A DNA stretch of 64,000 nucleotides from Monocercomonoides exilis (taxonomy: Eukaryota > Preaxostyla > Oxymonadida > Polymastigidae): assembly GCA_001643675.2 (NCBI GenBank), contig LSRY02000012.1:2501-66500 (forward strand), in the 5' to 3' direction. Below are positions 1 to 10,190 of the stretch, one piece after another. The notes below the pieces were generated by a model. The model was not told the origin of the DNA, ran no database searches, and saw only the letters and a program-made list of their open reading frames with translations. A program made the translations under genes and the position numbers. Within the stretch, counting starts at the first letter, position 1, and each line of letters starts with the position of its first letter.

Positions 1-1065
1 AACCCTAACCCTAACCCTAACCCTAACCCTAACCCTAACCCTAACCCTAACCCTAACCCTAACCCTAACCCTAACCCTAACCCTAACCCTAACCCTAACC
101 CTAACCCTAACCCTAACCCTAACCCTAACCCTAACCCTAACCCTAACCCTAACCCTAACCCTAACCCTAACCCTAACCCTAACCCTAACCCTAACCCTAA
201 CCCTAACCCTAACCCTAACCCTAACCCTAACCCTAACCCTAACCCTAACCCTAACCCTAACCCTAACCCTAACCCTAACCCTAACCCTAACCCTAACCCT
301 AACCCTAACCCTAACCCTAACCCTAACCCTAACCCTAACCCTAACCCTAACCCTAACCCTAACCCTAACCCTAACCCTAACCCTAACCCTAACCCTAACC
401 CTAACCCTAACCCTAACCCTAACCCTAACCCTAACCCTAACCCTAACCCTAACCCTAACCCTAACCCTAACCCTAACCCTAACCCTAACCCTAACCCTAA
501 CCCTAACCCTAACCCTAACCCTAACCCTAACCCTAACCCTAACCCTAACCCTAACCCTAACCCTAACCCTAACCCTAACCCTAACCCTAACCTAACCCTA
601 ACCCTAACCCTAACCCTAACCCTAACCTAACCCTAACCCTAACCCTAACCCTAACCCTAACCCTAACCCTAACCCTAACCCTAACCCTAACCCTAACCCT
701 AACCCTAACCCTAACCCTAACCCTAACCCTAACCCTAACCCTAACCCTAACCCTAACCCTAACCCTAACCCCTAACCCTAACCCTACCCTAACCCTAACC
801 CTAACCCTAACCCTAACCCTAACCCTAACCCTAACCCTAACCCTAACCCTAACCCTAACCCTAACCTAACCCTAACCCTAACCCTAACCCTAACCCTAAC
901 CCTAACCCTAACCCTAACCCTAACCCTAACCTAACCTAACCTAACCCTAACCCTAACCCTAACCCTAACCCTAACCCTAACCCTAACCCTAACCCTAACC
1001 CTAACCTAACCCTAACCTAACCTAACCCTAACCCTAACCCTAACCTAACCCTAACCCTAACCTAA
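1..1065. repeat. Telomere, (CCCTAA)n array
   Basis: About 1.06 kb of tandem CCCTAA read on this strand, which is the C-rich strand of a TTAGGG telomere, so base 1 is at or near a chromosome end. The first ~590 bases are essentially perfect. Further in, variant units appear: CCTAA (several runs), CCCCTAA near 770 and CCCTA near 786. Degeneration towards the centromere-proximal side is the usual pattern for a telomerase-maintained end. The array stops abruptly at about 1065. Confidence 0.98.
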
Positions 1066-1241
1066 CATCTCTTCTTGAATGTTTAATTCGAAATCGGAAT
1101 TTGTTTTTGTCCCACACAAGAATAGTCCTAAAACTTTTAACAGGACTATGCCAAAATTTTCATCGGTTCTTCCAAAGGGTTTGTCATGTTTTATTTTTTA
1201 TTTTCATTCAAATTAATCATATTCTTTCTATTTTCAAACAA

Positions 1242-1508
1242 TACTATGCCGGATTTTTCTCATTTTTTGTCTGTTTTTTTATTGATTTTTTAACTCTTTG
1301 GAATGACTATGCTGAATTTTTGATATTTTTTGGTTGTTATTTTCTCATTTTTATTCTCTCCTTGGGATGACTATGCTCAAATTTTCATTTTTTTCGGTTC
1401 TTTTTTCTGTCAATTTGTTCCCTCCTTGGGAAAACTCTGCTGAATTTTTGATTTTTTTGGGTTGATTTTCTGGTGATTTTTCAGAGGAGAACAAGACTAT
1501 GCCGGAAT
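1242..1508 (+). repeat. ~63-bp tandem repeats in the recombinase leader
   Basis: The core motif ACTATGC followed by an (A/G)ATTTTT-like run recurs at about 1242, 1305, 1369, 1432 (variant AACTCTGC) and 1495. The spacings are 63, 64, 63 and 63 bp; a more distant copy lies at 1144. Between cores are T-rich stretches with TTTGGTT and CTCCTTGGGA. The last copy contains the ATG of the recombinase gene. Regular spacing close to six helical turns suggests protein-binding iterons or a recently duplicated leader. The function is inferred. Confidence 0.7.
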
Positions 1509-4165
1509 TTTCCGAAACAGGTCTCCCTCCTTCTGCTTCAGTTTCTTCTTCTTGGCGTCCTTCAGCTTCTGCTTCTGCTTCTTCAACTTCGACTTCGACT
1601 GTCTTAAGTGAATCTTCATCTTCGCCATCATTGCCATCATCATCATCTTCATCTTCGACAAAAGTGGAAAATCTTTGGTTCAGCCCTCCAAAGAAAAGTC
1701 TGTGGAAGAAAATTTCTGAAATGGAGGAAAAGAATTTTGAAGGAGTGGAAGAGAGGAAGGAGATGGAAATAGTGGATAAGGATAAGAAGAAAGAAAGGAA
1801 AGGGAGAGGCGGGATGAATGAAAAGAACAAAAAGAAGGGAAAGAAAGGAAAGAAAGGAAGGATATCGGGGTTATTGAAAAGGAAGAAGGAAGTCAAATTG
1901 AGAGAGGTTGTTCTGGTGGATGAGTCTGAAATTGAAGATGAGGAGAAGGATGATTCAGATAATCAAAGGTTCTCTATTCAAACGCTATCTTCTGATTCAT
2001 CAGATTCTTACACTTCTTCTGATTCTTCGGTTGAGCTTGCCTTCAACATACCCACTTTCACTCAACTGAATGGAAATTCAATGGAAAGTCAGAGCAGAGA
2101 AAATGATTTCCTTGGGTTGGACAATCACCCACCCTTGTTGAGATCCATATCTTCAATGTCATCATCAACATCTCCATCTTCTTCTCAAACAGTCACAGCC
2201 GATATGAGTGACTGGGAAATACAGCAATCAATGAAAGAGAAACAGAGTGAATGCAGCCCAAGAAGATGCAGAGCATTGAATTTGATGAGAACAATGACTG
2301 ATGAGGAACTGAACGAGCTGGATGTTGCTGGTCCGATCTATAGTGAAAGTACGTTGAAAAAGCATGAATACGTTGAAGACATTTATATAACTTTCTGCAA
2401 TATGAGAAGAATACCAGCATACCCATTGGATACCAGGAATGCCGCGTCTTTTCTTCGGTTCTTATATCGATCTCGTTGTTATGTTCGTGCTTCTATTGAG
2501 AATGTGTTTGCTTGCTCTCTGAAGCGAATTGAGTCAATGAGGACGGGAGTACCTGTCTCAGCCGAGGTCAGTCAGTCAATTGCAAATGTGCTTCAAGAGG
2601 GGCGTATTGACAAGTCAGTGAAGGATAGTGGAAATGGAAAAGAACCTTGTCTGCTATGTGATGTTGCTCGGATCATCTCAAAAACAAATGACCTTTCACC
2701 TTCCAAAGCCATGGAAGCTTCTCTATGGTTGGTGGCTATCTTCACTGGAGCAAGAGCAGTCACAATGTGGAATGTGCTGGTTGGAGACATTGGTGCACTC
2801 ATTCCTTCTGAGTCGGGTGATACTCTCATCCTCAAAATCAATTTGAGAGTGACAAAGGGCAATCCACACTGGAACCACACAATTTCGCTGGAAGGAACAT
2901 TGGATGAGAGGAATGACTTGAATGTGTTATATTGGTTGAATCAACATCTGATTCAGACTTTCAGTTTGGATCTGAGAGAGATAGAATCTTGGGTTTTGAA
3001 TGAGGATTTGAAATTTCGAAGGTTGTGGGATTTAAACAGAGATGCAATGTCCCAACGTCTTCGTCGTCGTGCTCAGGATGCTGGGTACCCACACGATCTC
3101 TTTTCATTTCACTCATTCAGAAGTGGATTCATGTGCTCCGCCATTCTTGCCTCCGGTGTTGATGCACATTCAAGGGATTCGACATACATCTTCACTGCTG
3201 CTATTGCTGGCTGGATTCCAAATTCGAAGGTTCAAAACAGATATTCAAAACCAGCCATCACTGGGACCATCGTCACCAATAGAATCATAACCTCGAAAAT
3301 CTCCAATGAGGTTGTTGACACTTCTCTCATCAATCCTGAAGCGTTCCATAATATCAGGTTCAACAATGACATTGAGCATAATGTGAGTGAGAGAACTGCA
3401 GTTTTATGGGTTCGGAGAGCATTCAAAGAGAGAATCAATGTTGAGAGAGTGACATCGACGACTGCAAAGAAAACAGAAGAAAAGAGAAAATTGTATAAAC
3501 AGAGAGCTTGGAAGGATGCTGTGTCAAGATATGTGTTGAGTGATGATGACATGGAAAGAGAGGCAAAGGAGATTTACACTCAACATCCCAACTACAAAAA
3601 CATTCATAGTCGAAGTTCAACCATGACTAATGTTCGAGTGGATGTTGGTATTCGTCATCTCAACGAGAGGTACTATGATGAAGGTGAGAAATTGGATGAT
3701 ATTGTGGAAGATTTACTTAGGTTTGTGGAGGATGAGGTGGATGGGACAAAAGAGATGAAACAACACAACAGAAAAAAACCCTGTCCATATGAACATGCTT
3801 TGCACAGGGAAGTCGATGATCATGGTCACAGAAAACGAATACCATGGACGGAAGAGGAAGATCAGAAATTGAGAGAAATGCATTCTGAAAAGAAAAGGTT
3901 AGTTGAGATGGCTGCGGAGTTACCTAATCGAATGCCAAGAGATTGCAGAGACAGACTTAGAAATTTGGGGGTTATTGATAATTGGAAGAATGAAGGCATG
4001 ACGAAGAAAAAGATGAGAAGAAGAAAAACGATCATGAAAGATGATGATGATACTGATGATGATGAAACTGAAGAAATCGATGAAAATGATGGGTTGGAAG
4101 AAAAAATGAAAAAAAGAAATACCAAAGAAAGAAAAATTGAAATCAATTTTGATGATGAAAAATAA
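1499..4165 (+). CDS. Tyrosine recombinase with C-terminal Myb/SANT-like domain
   Basis: An intronless 888-residue protein. Residues 1-~230 are Ser-rich then Lys/Glu-rich low complexity. Residues ~280-380 fit the helical SAM-like core-binding region. The catalytic set of tyrosine recombinases is complete: Arg419 in TGAR, Lys453 in the beta-hairpin (VTKGN), His538 and Arg541 in HSFR, Trp572 in AGW (the His/Trp position) and nucleophile Tyr582 in NRY. Residues ~780-826 form a single Myb/SANT-like repeat (WTEEED, then RMPRDCRDRLRNL), closest by eye to Reb1/TTF1-type Myb domains. The tail is acidic. It would cut and rejoin DNA through a phosphotyrosine intermediate, with Myb probably giving target specificity. 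The ATG lies in the last unit of the leader repeats; the stop is TAA. The frame is unbroken, so the gene may be active. Confidence 0.88.
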   Translation: MPEFSETGLPPSASVSSSWRPSASASASSTSTSTVLSESSSSPSLPSSSSSSSTKVENLWFSPPKKSLWKKISEMEEKNFEGVEERKEMEIVDKDKKKERKGRGGMNEKNKKKGKKGKKGRISGLLKRKKEVKLREVVLVDESEIEDEEKDDSDNQRFSIQTLSSDSSDSYTSSDSSVELAFNIPTFTQLNGNSMESQSRENDFLGLDNHPPLLRSISSMSSSTSPSSSQTVTADMSDWEIQQSMKEKQSECSPRRCRALNLMRTMTDEELNELDVAGPIYSESTLKKHEYVEDIYITFCNMRRIPAYPLDTRNAASFLRFLYRSRCYVRASIENVFACSLKRIESMRTGVPVSAEVSQSIANVLQEGRIDKSVKDSGNGKEPCLLCDVARIISKTNDLSPSKAMEASLWLVAIFTGARAVTMWNVLVGDIGALIPSESGDTLILKINLRVTKGNPHWNHTISLEGTLDERNDLNVLYWLNQHLIQTFSLDLREIESWVLNEDLKFRRLWDLNRDAMSQRLRRRAQDAGYPHDLFSFHSFRSGFMCSAILASGVDAHSRDSTYIFTAAIAGWIPNSKVQNRYSKPAITGTIVTNRIITSKISNEVVDTSLINPEAFHNIRFNNDIEHNVSERTAVLWVRRAFKERINVERVTSTTAKKTEEKRKLYKQRAWKDAVSRYVLSDDDMEREAKEIYTQHPNYKNIHSRSSTMTNVRVDVGIRHLNERYYDEGEKLDDIVEDLLRFVEDEVDGTKEMKQHNRKKPCPYEHALHREVDDHGHRKRIPWTEEEDQKLREMHSEKKRLVEMAAELPNRMPRDCRDRLRNLGVIDNWKNEGMTKKKMRRRKTIMKDDDDTDDDETEEIDENDGLEEKMKKRNTKERKIEINFDDEK

Positions 4166-5201
4166 ACTTTTTTATTACCTTTTGATTTGAATTTTTATTG
4201 GTTTTTGATTTTTTCTATATAGTCATTGTTTTCCGAAATATTGTATTTTCATTTGGCTTTGCCAAGTTATACCCAATTAATTTCCTTTTTATTTAATTTT
4301 TATTTTTTTAACTTTTTTTATTTTGAAATATCAAAGGTCAGATGAAATTGATGTTAATCTTTCATCGAACGACCAATATTTTTGATATTTTTCACTCTTG
4401 ATATTATTCGATTTTATTGAGGTTTATTGAATGTTTTTCAATAACACATTGATATTTTTCATAAATTTTCAGATTAAAATAAATAATCCAGATTAATTGA
4501 ATTCTCTTTTTTCATAGAAAATGGTCATTTTCTTGGATTGAAATATCAAATAAAATAACAAAAATCATTCATATTTCTAAATTACATAAAGTGAAGATTT
4601 TCATTGGTTATTCATAATCATGATATTCAACAATGAAAATATCAATTCAGTCATGAAAATATTGTTGGGTTAACAACATTCTCAAATACAACATGTTTAT
4701 TGAATCTCAATCAAATTCATCAATCTCTTTGGGTTAGATGTCATTCATTTTCTCTTCATGTTCAAAGAACAAACATGATCATTTTCAAATGTTCATATGA
4801 CAACGCCAATTCACTCTGCGCAATAAATAACTCACATTCATCTTGTTCTGTTTGATTTTCATTGGTTGCATTCGATTAGCATTTCATGTCAAATAAAACA
4901 CTTTTGAAATAAATCTCAAAATTTGACAGAAATATTCGATGGTTATCTGCAAAACATTAATCGACACATTCTAACCTAGTTTGAATATTCGATGGTTGGT
5001 GTCATTCATAACAACCACAAAACATACACAATAACCTCATAAATATTCTCATTCTCATCTATGAAATACTTTGAAAATATCAAAATGGATATTTGTTGGT
5101 TCAATAAAGAATTTTCTCCTAATGAATTTTTGACATCATGTGGGTTCACAAAATTCCTACATATTCTAACCTGAAAGATTTTTTTGGGGGCAGAGTAGTA
5201 C
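4166..5201. other. A+T-rich 3' tail of the recombinase element, no gene
   Basis: No coding signal is visible. AATATTCGATGGTT occurs twice (4931-4944 and 4984-4997), and short motifs such as CATTCAT and GAAATATCAA recur. The segment ends in a G-run (GGGGG, about 5186-5190) just before telomeric repeats resume. It could be the 3' UTR and right end of the recombinase element. Confidence 0.5.
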
Positions 5202-5239
5202 CCCTAACCCTAACCTAACCTAACCCTAACCCTAACCTA
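5202..5239. repeat. Interstitial telomeric repeat
   Basis: Tandem CCCTAA and CCTAA units in the same orientation as the terminal array, including the CCTAA variant also seen in the proximal part of the terminal array. It marks the inner boundary of the recombinase-bearing segment. Confidence 0.9.
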
Positions 5240-5345
5240 GTGAAAAAATCGAAAAAATGAAAATTTTCAGGTTCGCTTCCAAAATGAAAATATCAACTTG
5301 ATACACCAAAATCAAGTTTTGGATGGTAGTATAGTTGCGCTAAGA

Positions 5346-5366
5346 GGGAAAACCACAGGTTTTCCC
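5346..5366. repeat. Perfect 9-bp-stem hairpin
   Basis: GGGAAAACC, then a 3-base spacer ACA, then GGTTTTCCC: a perfect inverted repeat just before the second interstitial telomeric tract. It could form a cruciform or RNA hairpin. The role is unknown. Confidence 0.6.
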
Positions 5367-5374
5367 ACGGCTGA

Positions 5375-5393
5375 CCTAACCCTAACCTAACCT
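5375..5393. repeat. Second short interstitial telomeric repeat
   Basis: Three to four CCTAA/CCCTAA units in the same orientation as the telomere, 136 bp inside the first interstitial tract. The interval between the two tracts is non-telomeric, so this may be an older insertion or end-healing junction. Confidence 0.85.
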
Positions 5394-5695
5394 ATGGCAT
5401 CTAGAACTTTCCAGCTCTTAAAGGTAATTCCCTATGACCCATGGAATATACAGGGTCCATAGCATAAAATATCATTGAGAAAGGGTTTTTCATAGGAATG
5501 ATATGAGTATTTGCCTTGTAACTTCAGGGCAATCCAACTGAGCCCGATGGGATTACCACCATCGTGTAGAGCGAGTGTGCAGCGAGACCCTCTATGGCAA
5601 CGAGAAGTTTCGCTGACTTGCCCCTGAGGCGCTATGAGTCTGTGAACATGGAGGGTCCACAGTGTATTTTTCATAGAGAAATTTCATTGACAAAA

Positions 5696-5912
5696 TTTTC
5701 TAGTATCAAAAACCTCAAAATACACTACGCCGAGGTTTTCGAAGTGTAGTGTAATTTGGTCACTTTTCCTAGGAGCTCAAATTTCTAGTATCAAATTCAT
5801 CCTTATTACACTACACAACGAAAACCTCTGCGTAGTGTAATTTTCCCCTTTTTTTAGTATCAAAGCAGGTTTTTCAGGCATTCCATTTTCATAGTGTATT
5901 TCTAGTATCAAA
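5696..5912. repeat. Four dispersed copies of TTTCTAGTATCAAA
   Basis: Near-identical copies of this 14-mer occur at about 5697, 5782, 5851 (TTTTTAGTATCAAA) and 5899. The middle copies alternate with the palindromic repeat pair at 5721-5839, so the block looks like a duplicated ~85-bp unit. Confidence 0.65.
5721..5839. repeat. Pair of 33-bp palindrome-ended inverted repeats
   Basis: The 33-mers at 5721-5753 and 5807-5839 are inverted copies of each other with about three mismatches. Each 33-mer is also self-complementary at its ends (TACACTAC against GTAGTGTA). A third, degraded relative (CCTCTGTGTAGT) is near 5930. The pair can form either two small hairpins or one long stem across the 53-bp spacer. 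Such nested symmetry suggests a miniature element end or protein-binding site. Confidence 0.7.
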
Positions 5913-5948
5913 AGTCACAAAAATCGAGGAAACCTCTGTGTAGTAAAG

Positions 5949-6787
5949 TTGAGTCTATGAGTTTTTCGAAAAAGATGGATTTCCTGGTCTGGGCACCCGG
6001 GGTCTTTAACCATATTTGAGGTTTTTTCAATGAAAGTGACTGAACAAAACCCAGTGCACAGCCCACCCAGCCAGCCCGGCCCACAGCCCACAAACCAGAC
6101 CCCGCCCACTGCACAGCCCTGGTCCCCCGCTACACCGTCACTTTTGTTTCTGGAGCTCTCCCTCCAACACCTGAGGAGATATGTTCGTTGAAAGAGAGGG
6201 GGTACCTCAATGACTGGCCCAGTCATTTTTCACTCACTTTTTCTCACACCACCGCCCAGCCAGCCAGCCCAGCCACACTCCCACCACCCAGCCTTGTAGC
6301 CACTGCCCACACGCCCACTCTGCCCACATCAGCCAAGCTGTAAGTTATGACCGATAAAAAGATACACCCCAATGAAGATGATTTTCCAGTATGTTTCTCC
6401 AGTGAAAAAAGTGAGTGTCTGCCCCACCCAGCCAGAAGGATACGCAGGCGCCCAGCACAACCCTGCCCAGCGTACAGCCACAGTCTGTGCGCACACTGTC
6501 ACTTTTGTTTCTGGAGCTCTGGCTCCAACACCTGAGTTTCTATAACCACCGGAACATACCACCCTCAGTCACTTTTTCTGACAGGACAAATACAGTATAT
6601 GTGGAACAGAGCCAGGCCAAGCCACAGGGCCTGCCCAGCCATAGGCCCAGTGAATAGCCCGCCTCACTCGCTCCTTGCCCTGTGGCCTTTGCCAGCCCTG
6701 CCCATCAGCCCTTCAGGAGATATCCTCCACTCAACTCCTTTTTCAGTCAAACTCAAATTGAGTCTGTGAGTTTTTCGAAAAAGATGG
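5949..6787. repeat. Subtelomeric direct repeats, ~0.4-0.8 kb apart
   Basis: A 30-mer starting TTGAGTCT and ending AAAGATGG is present at 5949-5978 and 6758-6787 with one mismatch. A 38-mer starting GTCACTTTTGTTTCTGG is at 6137-6174 and 6498-6535 with few mismatches. Between them the DNA is unusually rich in CCCAGCC/GCCCAC motifs. The pattern is that of degenerate subtelomeric repeat units. No gene is supported. Confidence 0.65.
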
Positions 6788-9204
6788 CACTTCGAGGTCG
6801 GGCAGTCAAGATCACATAGAAAAATTATCATAGAAAAAATTCAATTTTCATAGAAAAATTATATTGGTGACATGGTTACTTGGCAACCACTGGACAGATA
6901 TCTTAGCAATTACACCACATCCTACCCCCACTAACACTCCCCAACATATCCTTCTAACTCCGGTCACTTGCCCTCCCTTCACTCTCCACAGCTCTCCCAA
7001 GTCAATACCCCCAAGTCAATTTTCTATGTGAAAAATCAGAACCGAACTCAAAACAACTAGTCACTGGAATTTCTCAGCAACCACTGGGCCTATCGAAACG
7101 CCGTTTGGCCACATCCGGGCATGGGTTACTGTGCCGGTCATATGTGTTTCGATTCAGCCACTTGCCCCTGGTTCACCCTCTGTGACTTCACCAACCAGCC
7201 ACCCCCAGTTAAAGTCAAAAATTTTATTTCTTTTCTGGACAGCCTGCCAGACCCCCGCCACCAACACCCATATGCATGCTATTACCGCACTATATGCACA
7301 TATATCATATATTAATATCAAATTTATATGGCCATAACTTCGGGAGTTATACTCGATATACCTCAAAAATGACCATTTTCACTCAAAAATTCGATTATAA
7401 CTCAGAAACAACAGATAAGTGTATCCAACCAAAAATCACCAATATACAACATTACAATGCATATTCATCCATAAAATCATATTTTATATCCACTTTGAAA
7501 TTTTCGAGAAAAAAAATATTTTTCGATTTTTCAGTCAAAATCATCAACTTGTCCGCACTGCCCTGCCACAACCGCTCGGTGGAAAAAATTTAGATTCGAG
7601 TATGTTTATAAGGGGCCCACGTCCTTGCCACCTGCCAATTATCAAAGGAATCTGAGACCCCATATTTTTCGGTCGTTGATCTATGATCACCACTTTTTCA
7701 GTCAAAATCTTCATATGACATTTTCTCACTAACCAGACCAATCTGGCCCGAGAAAAAAATTCAGCTGACTATTCGCGAATTATCCGAACTTTTTGTGTTT
7801 TCATAAGTTTCGATCACAACTTTCATAAAAACCGATTTTCACCAATTTTTCATTTTTTCTGACTAACTTGAGCTAAATTCAACTTAATCAGAAAAAATCA
7901 AAATTTCACATTTTTCGAATTTTTGACCTTGACTTCAAAAATTCACAAATGGTCCAACTAACACTTCTGTAAAGTTTCACGTCTTAGAAAAATTTATTTA
8001 TCGAGATATTAAAATTTCTTTTTCCAAAATTTTGACTGAAAAAATTTTTATTAACATATCATTCCACAATTTGAATCGATTAATTTCTGTTTTTAATTTC
8101 AATCAATTCCTCTAATAACATTACACATATACGTAACTTTTCATCAATCACTAATTCCTACTTCTTATGAAAAAAATATTTTTTTGAAAAAATGTTTGAT
8201 CTAGATCAAAACCATTTTTCTATGTTAAAAATTCGACTTCTCCAAAACAGTTTGTTACCAATCTCACTATACACCATTACATTCCCCACCCCTCATAACC
8301 TATACAAAATATTATTTTCAAATTTATCTATCCATGGAATAAAAAGAAAAATATTAATTAGAATAAAAAATTATGGAAAAAAATTATAAAAAAATGAAAT
8401 GATGCACAACTTTAAAAATAAAAATAGTGGAGAGATTTTATATGATTACTATTTATTTGATAATAAAATTGAGATGGAATGAAAGTTACAAAAAAAATAA
8501 AAAAATAATTTTTGTTCGAAAAATGAATGAAAAAATGAAAATATTTTTTTATCTCCAATATTGTTGTACAGACTAACATCAAAAAATTATATAATATACT
8601 ATATCATATTAACATTATATATGAATTTTTATGATAAAAGATCAAACTTTTTTGTTGAGATAAAAAAATATTTTAAAAAATGAAAAAATTAAAAAAAAAT
8701 ATAACTTCTCAAATAATGATGAAAGTCGGATAGAAAAAATATATTATATAATAGATATAATAAAGATGATAATAATATATAAGAACATTGATGTTGATGG
8801 TTGGTTCTGAGCAAACAAAAAAGTGTCTTATTTTTGTTAATATTTCAGAATGTTATTTTTTCATTATTATTCAACCACAACTTACAATATTCTAACAATA
8901 ATTACATCTAATTATACATTATCATATTACACATCTTTCTACCAATTTTCATCAAAAATAAAAAAACAAAAAATTTTATAAAAAAATTACAAAGTTTGAA
9001 AAAATAAAAATTAATCATTACTTAAGGAATACATATCAGATTTTTATAAAAATTATATCAAAAGATTAGAAAAGAAGAGTAGTTAAAAGGAAATTTTATA
9101 AGTGAAAATTTTATTTTTTTTAAAAAAAAATAAAACAAAAATATTGATTTTCTTCATTGAAAATAACTCCTTTTTTTATCTATTTTTCAAAAATTTTCTC
9201 GCTA
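6788..9204. other. Gene-free subtelomeric DNA, strongly A+T-rich after ~7.3 kb
   Basis: From 6788 to ~7260 the sequence is mixed, with repeated CATAGAAAAA motifs near 6820-6870. From ~7300 to 9200 it is dominated by A/T runs with frequent stops in all frames. I find no protein similarity, no tRNA and no splice-joined exons here. Confidence 0.6.
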
Positions 9205-9305
9205 ACCGCGAGGTCAGGGAAACATCGCTCGCGCTACTGCTCCGGTAGCGCTCGCTGGATGAAATCTGCGCACATCATTCCTGCGCGCAGATATTCATCC
9301 ATCTC
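9205..9305. repeat. G+C-rich hairpin cluster in A+T-rich DNA
   Basis: Two stems stand out. GCGCTAC at 9231-9237 pairs with GTAGCGC at 9245-9251. GATGAAATCTGCGC (9258-9271) pairs with 9285-9299, with one extra base. The block is sharply G+C-rich against its surroundings. It could encode a small structured RNA or be an element end. No coding frame is supported. Confidence 0.55.
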
Positions 9306-9503
9306 GCGAAAATTATAGAGAAAGAGTTAAAAGTTAATAAAAAAAAGAAAGTTGTTTAATTAAGGATTTCAGGGGGGAAGGGCAAAAATTTTCAATGAAA
9401 ATTTGAAAACCCTCAAAATTGTATGTCATAAGAGGAACAATTTGGTGATGTTATTTTTGAAAAAAATAATGGCCTTTTCTGATGAGAAAGAGTCCCACCC
9501 AAT

Positions 9504-9575
9504 GGCCGACGCGCCACACGGCAAAAGTTCGGTCGCTTTCGCTCCCCGCCCTTTTGCCGCGTTTGTCGCGCGGCC
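9504..9575. repeat. 24-bp inverted repeat, G+C-rich
   Basis: The arm at 9504-9527 (GGCCGACG to GCAAAAG) is the approximate reverse complement of 9551-9575 (CTTTTGCC to GCGGCC), with a ~23-bp loop. It lies 200 bp beyond the preceding hairpin cluster and has similar composition, so the two may belong to one unit. Confidence 0.55.
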
Positions 9576-9709
9576 CCCACCCCTGAGGCTGTTTCTTCCT
9601 TATTCCTTTATTTTTTTCCCCTTTTTTTCATTTTTTATAAGTCAGAAACTTTTTTTGAAATAATCAATTTTTGAGTCAAAAATCCAATTGACTTGGGTTA
9701 AAATTTTGA

Positions 9710-10190
9710 CTCAAAAAAACCTTCAAAGTTTTTCATTGAATATTAACCAAATAGGAAGATCCATTTAATTAACATCATTTCAATGAACTCTTCGAAGGAG
9801 TTTCTTTCATCTCCAAATGGAGGAATAGAAACTATTTTTTTTGAAGACAAAAAATTGACTTTTTTTGGGTTCAAAAAATACTTCAAAGTTTTCAATGAAT
9901 ATTAACCAAAATTGAGGATTTATTTGATAAGTATCATCACATTGAAACCATTGAAGAAGTCCCTTTCCACTCTTTTATTGGAGTCAGAAACATTTTTAAC
10001 TTTAGGTCAATTTTGACCCAATTTTTCATTTCACTTGGGTCTTTTTTTTTTGACTCTAATAACTTCAAAGAAATGATGAATATTAACCAATAAGATTAAT
10101 ATCATCATCTTTTTGAAAATGTTTCTTTCAACTCCTTTAAAGGAAGAATAGAAACTTTATTTTGAAATCTTCAAATTTTTGACTCAAAAA
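9710..10190. repeat. Three degenerate ~160-180-bp tandem repeats
   Basis: Each unit carries an AACTTCAAAG-like stretch, then GAATATTAACCAA (about 9738, 9897 and 10079), then a TTTCTTTCA(A/T)CTCC-like stretch and GGAATAGAAAC or a variant. The spacings are about 159 and 182 bp. Frames are closed throughout, so this is noncoding satellite-like DNA. Confidence 0.6.

Larger units (their letters stand above)
1066..5201 (+). mobile_element. Putative telomere-inserted tyrosine-recombinase element
   Basis: A ~4.1-kb non-telomeric segment is bounded by the main telomere tract on the left (ending at 1065) and by a short interstitial telomeric tract on the right (5202-5239). It carries one intact gene, a tyrosine recombinase fused to a Myb-like domain (1499-4165), a ~63-bp repeat array in the leader and ~1 kb of A+T-rich tail. 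The layout fits a Crypton-like, recombinase-only element integrated within telomeric DNA. The boundaries are inferred only from the telomeric flanks; I saw no clear terminal inverted repeats. Alternatives are a subtelomeric gene exposed by repeated end healing, or a domesticated recombinase. Confidence 0.55.

Noticed and set aside
1351-1896. Minus-strand open frame opposite the recombinase N-terminus
   Set aside because: It mirrors Ser-rich low-complexity coding DNA. The plus strand has a complete recombinase with catalytic residues.
6329-6657. Overlapping short frames in the CCCAGCC-rich subtelomere
   Set aside because: Arise from G+C-rich repeat composition; no family similarity and frames are not preserved between repeat copies.
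9205-9575. CRISPR-like or tRNA-like structure
   Set aside because: Repeats are inverted rather than regularly spaced direct repeats, no cloverleaf fits, and the genome is eukaryotic.
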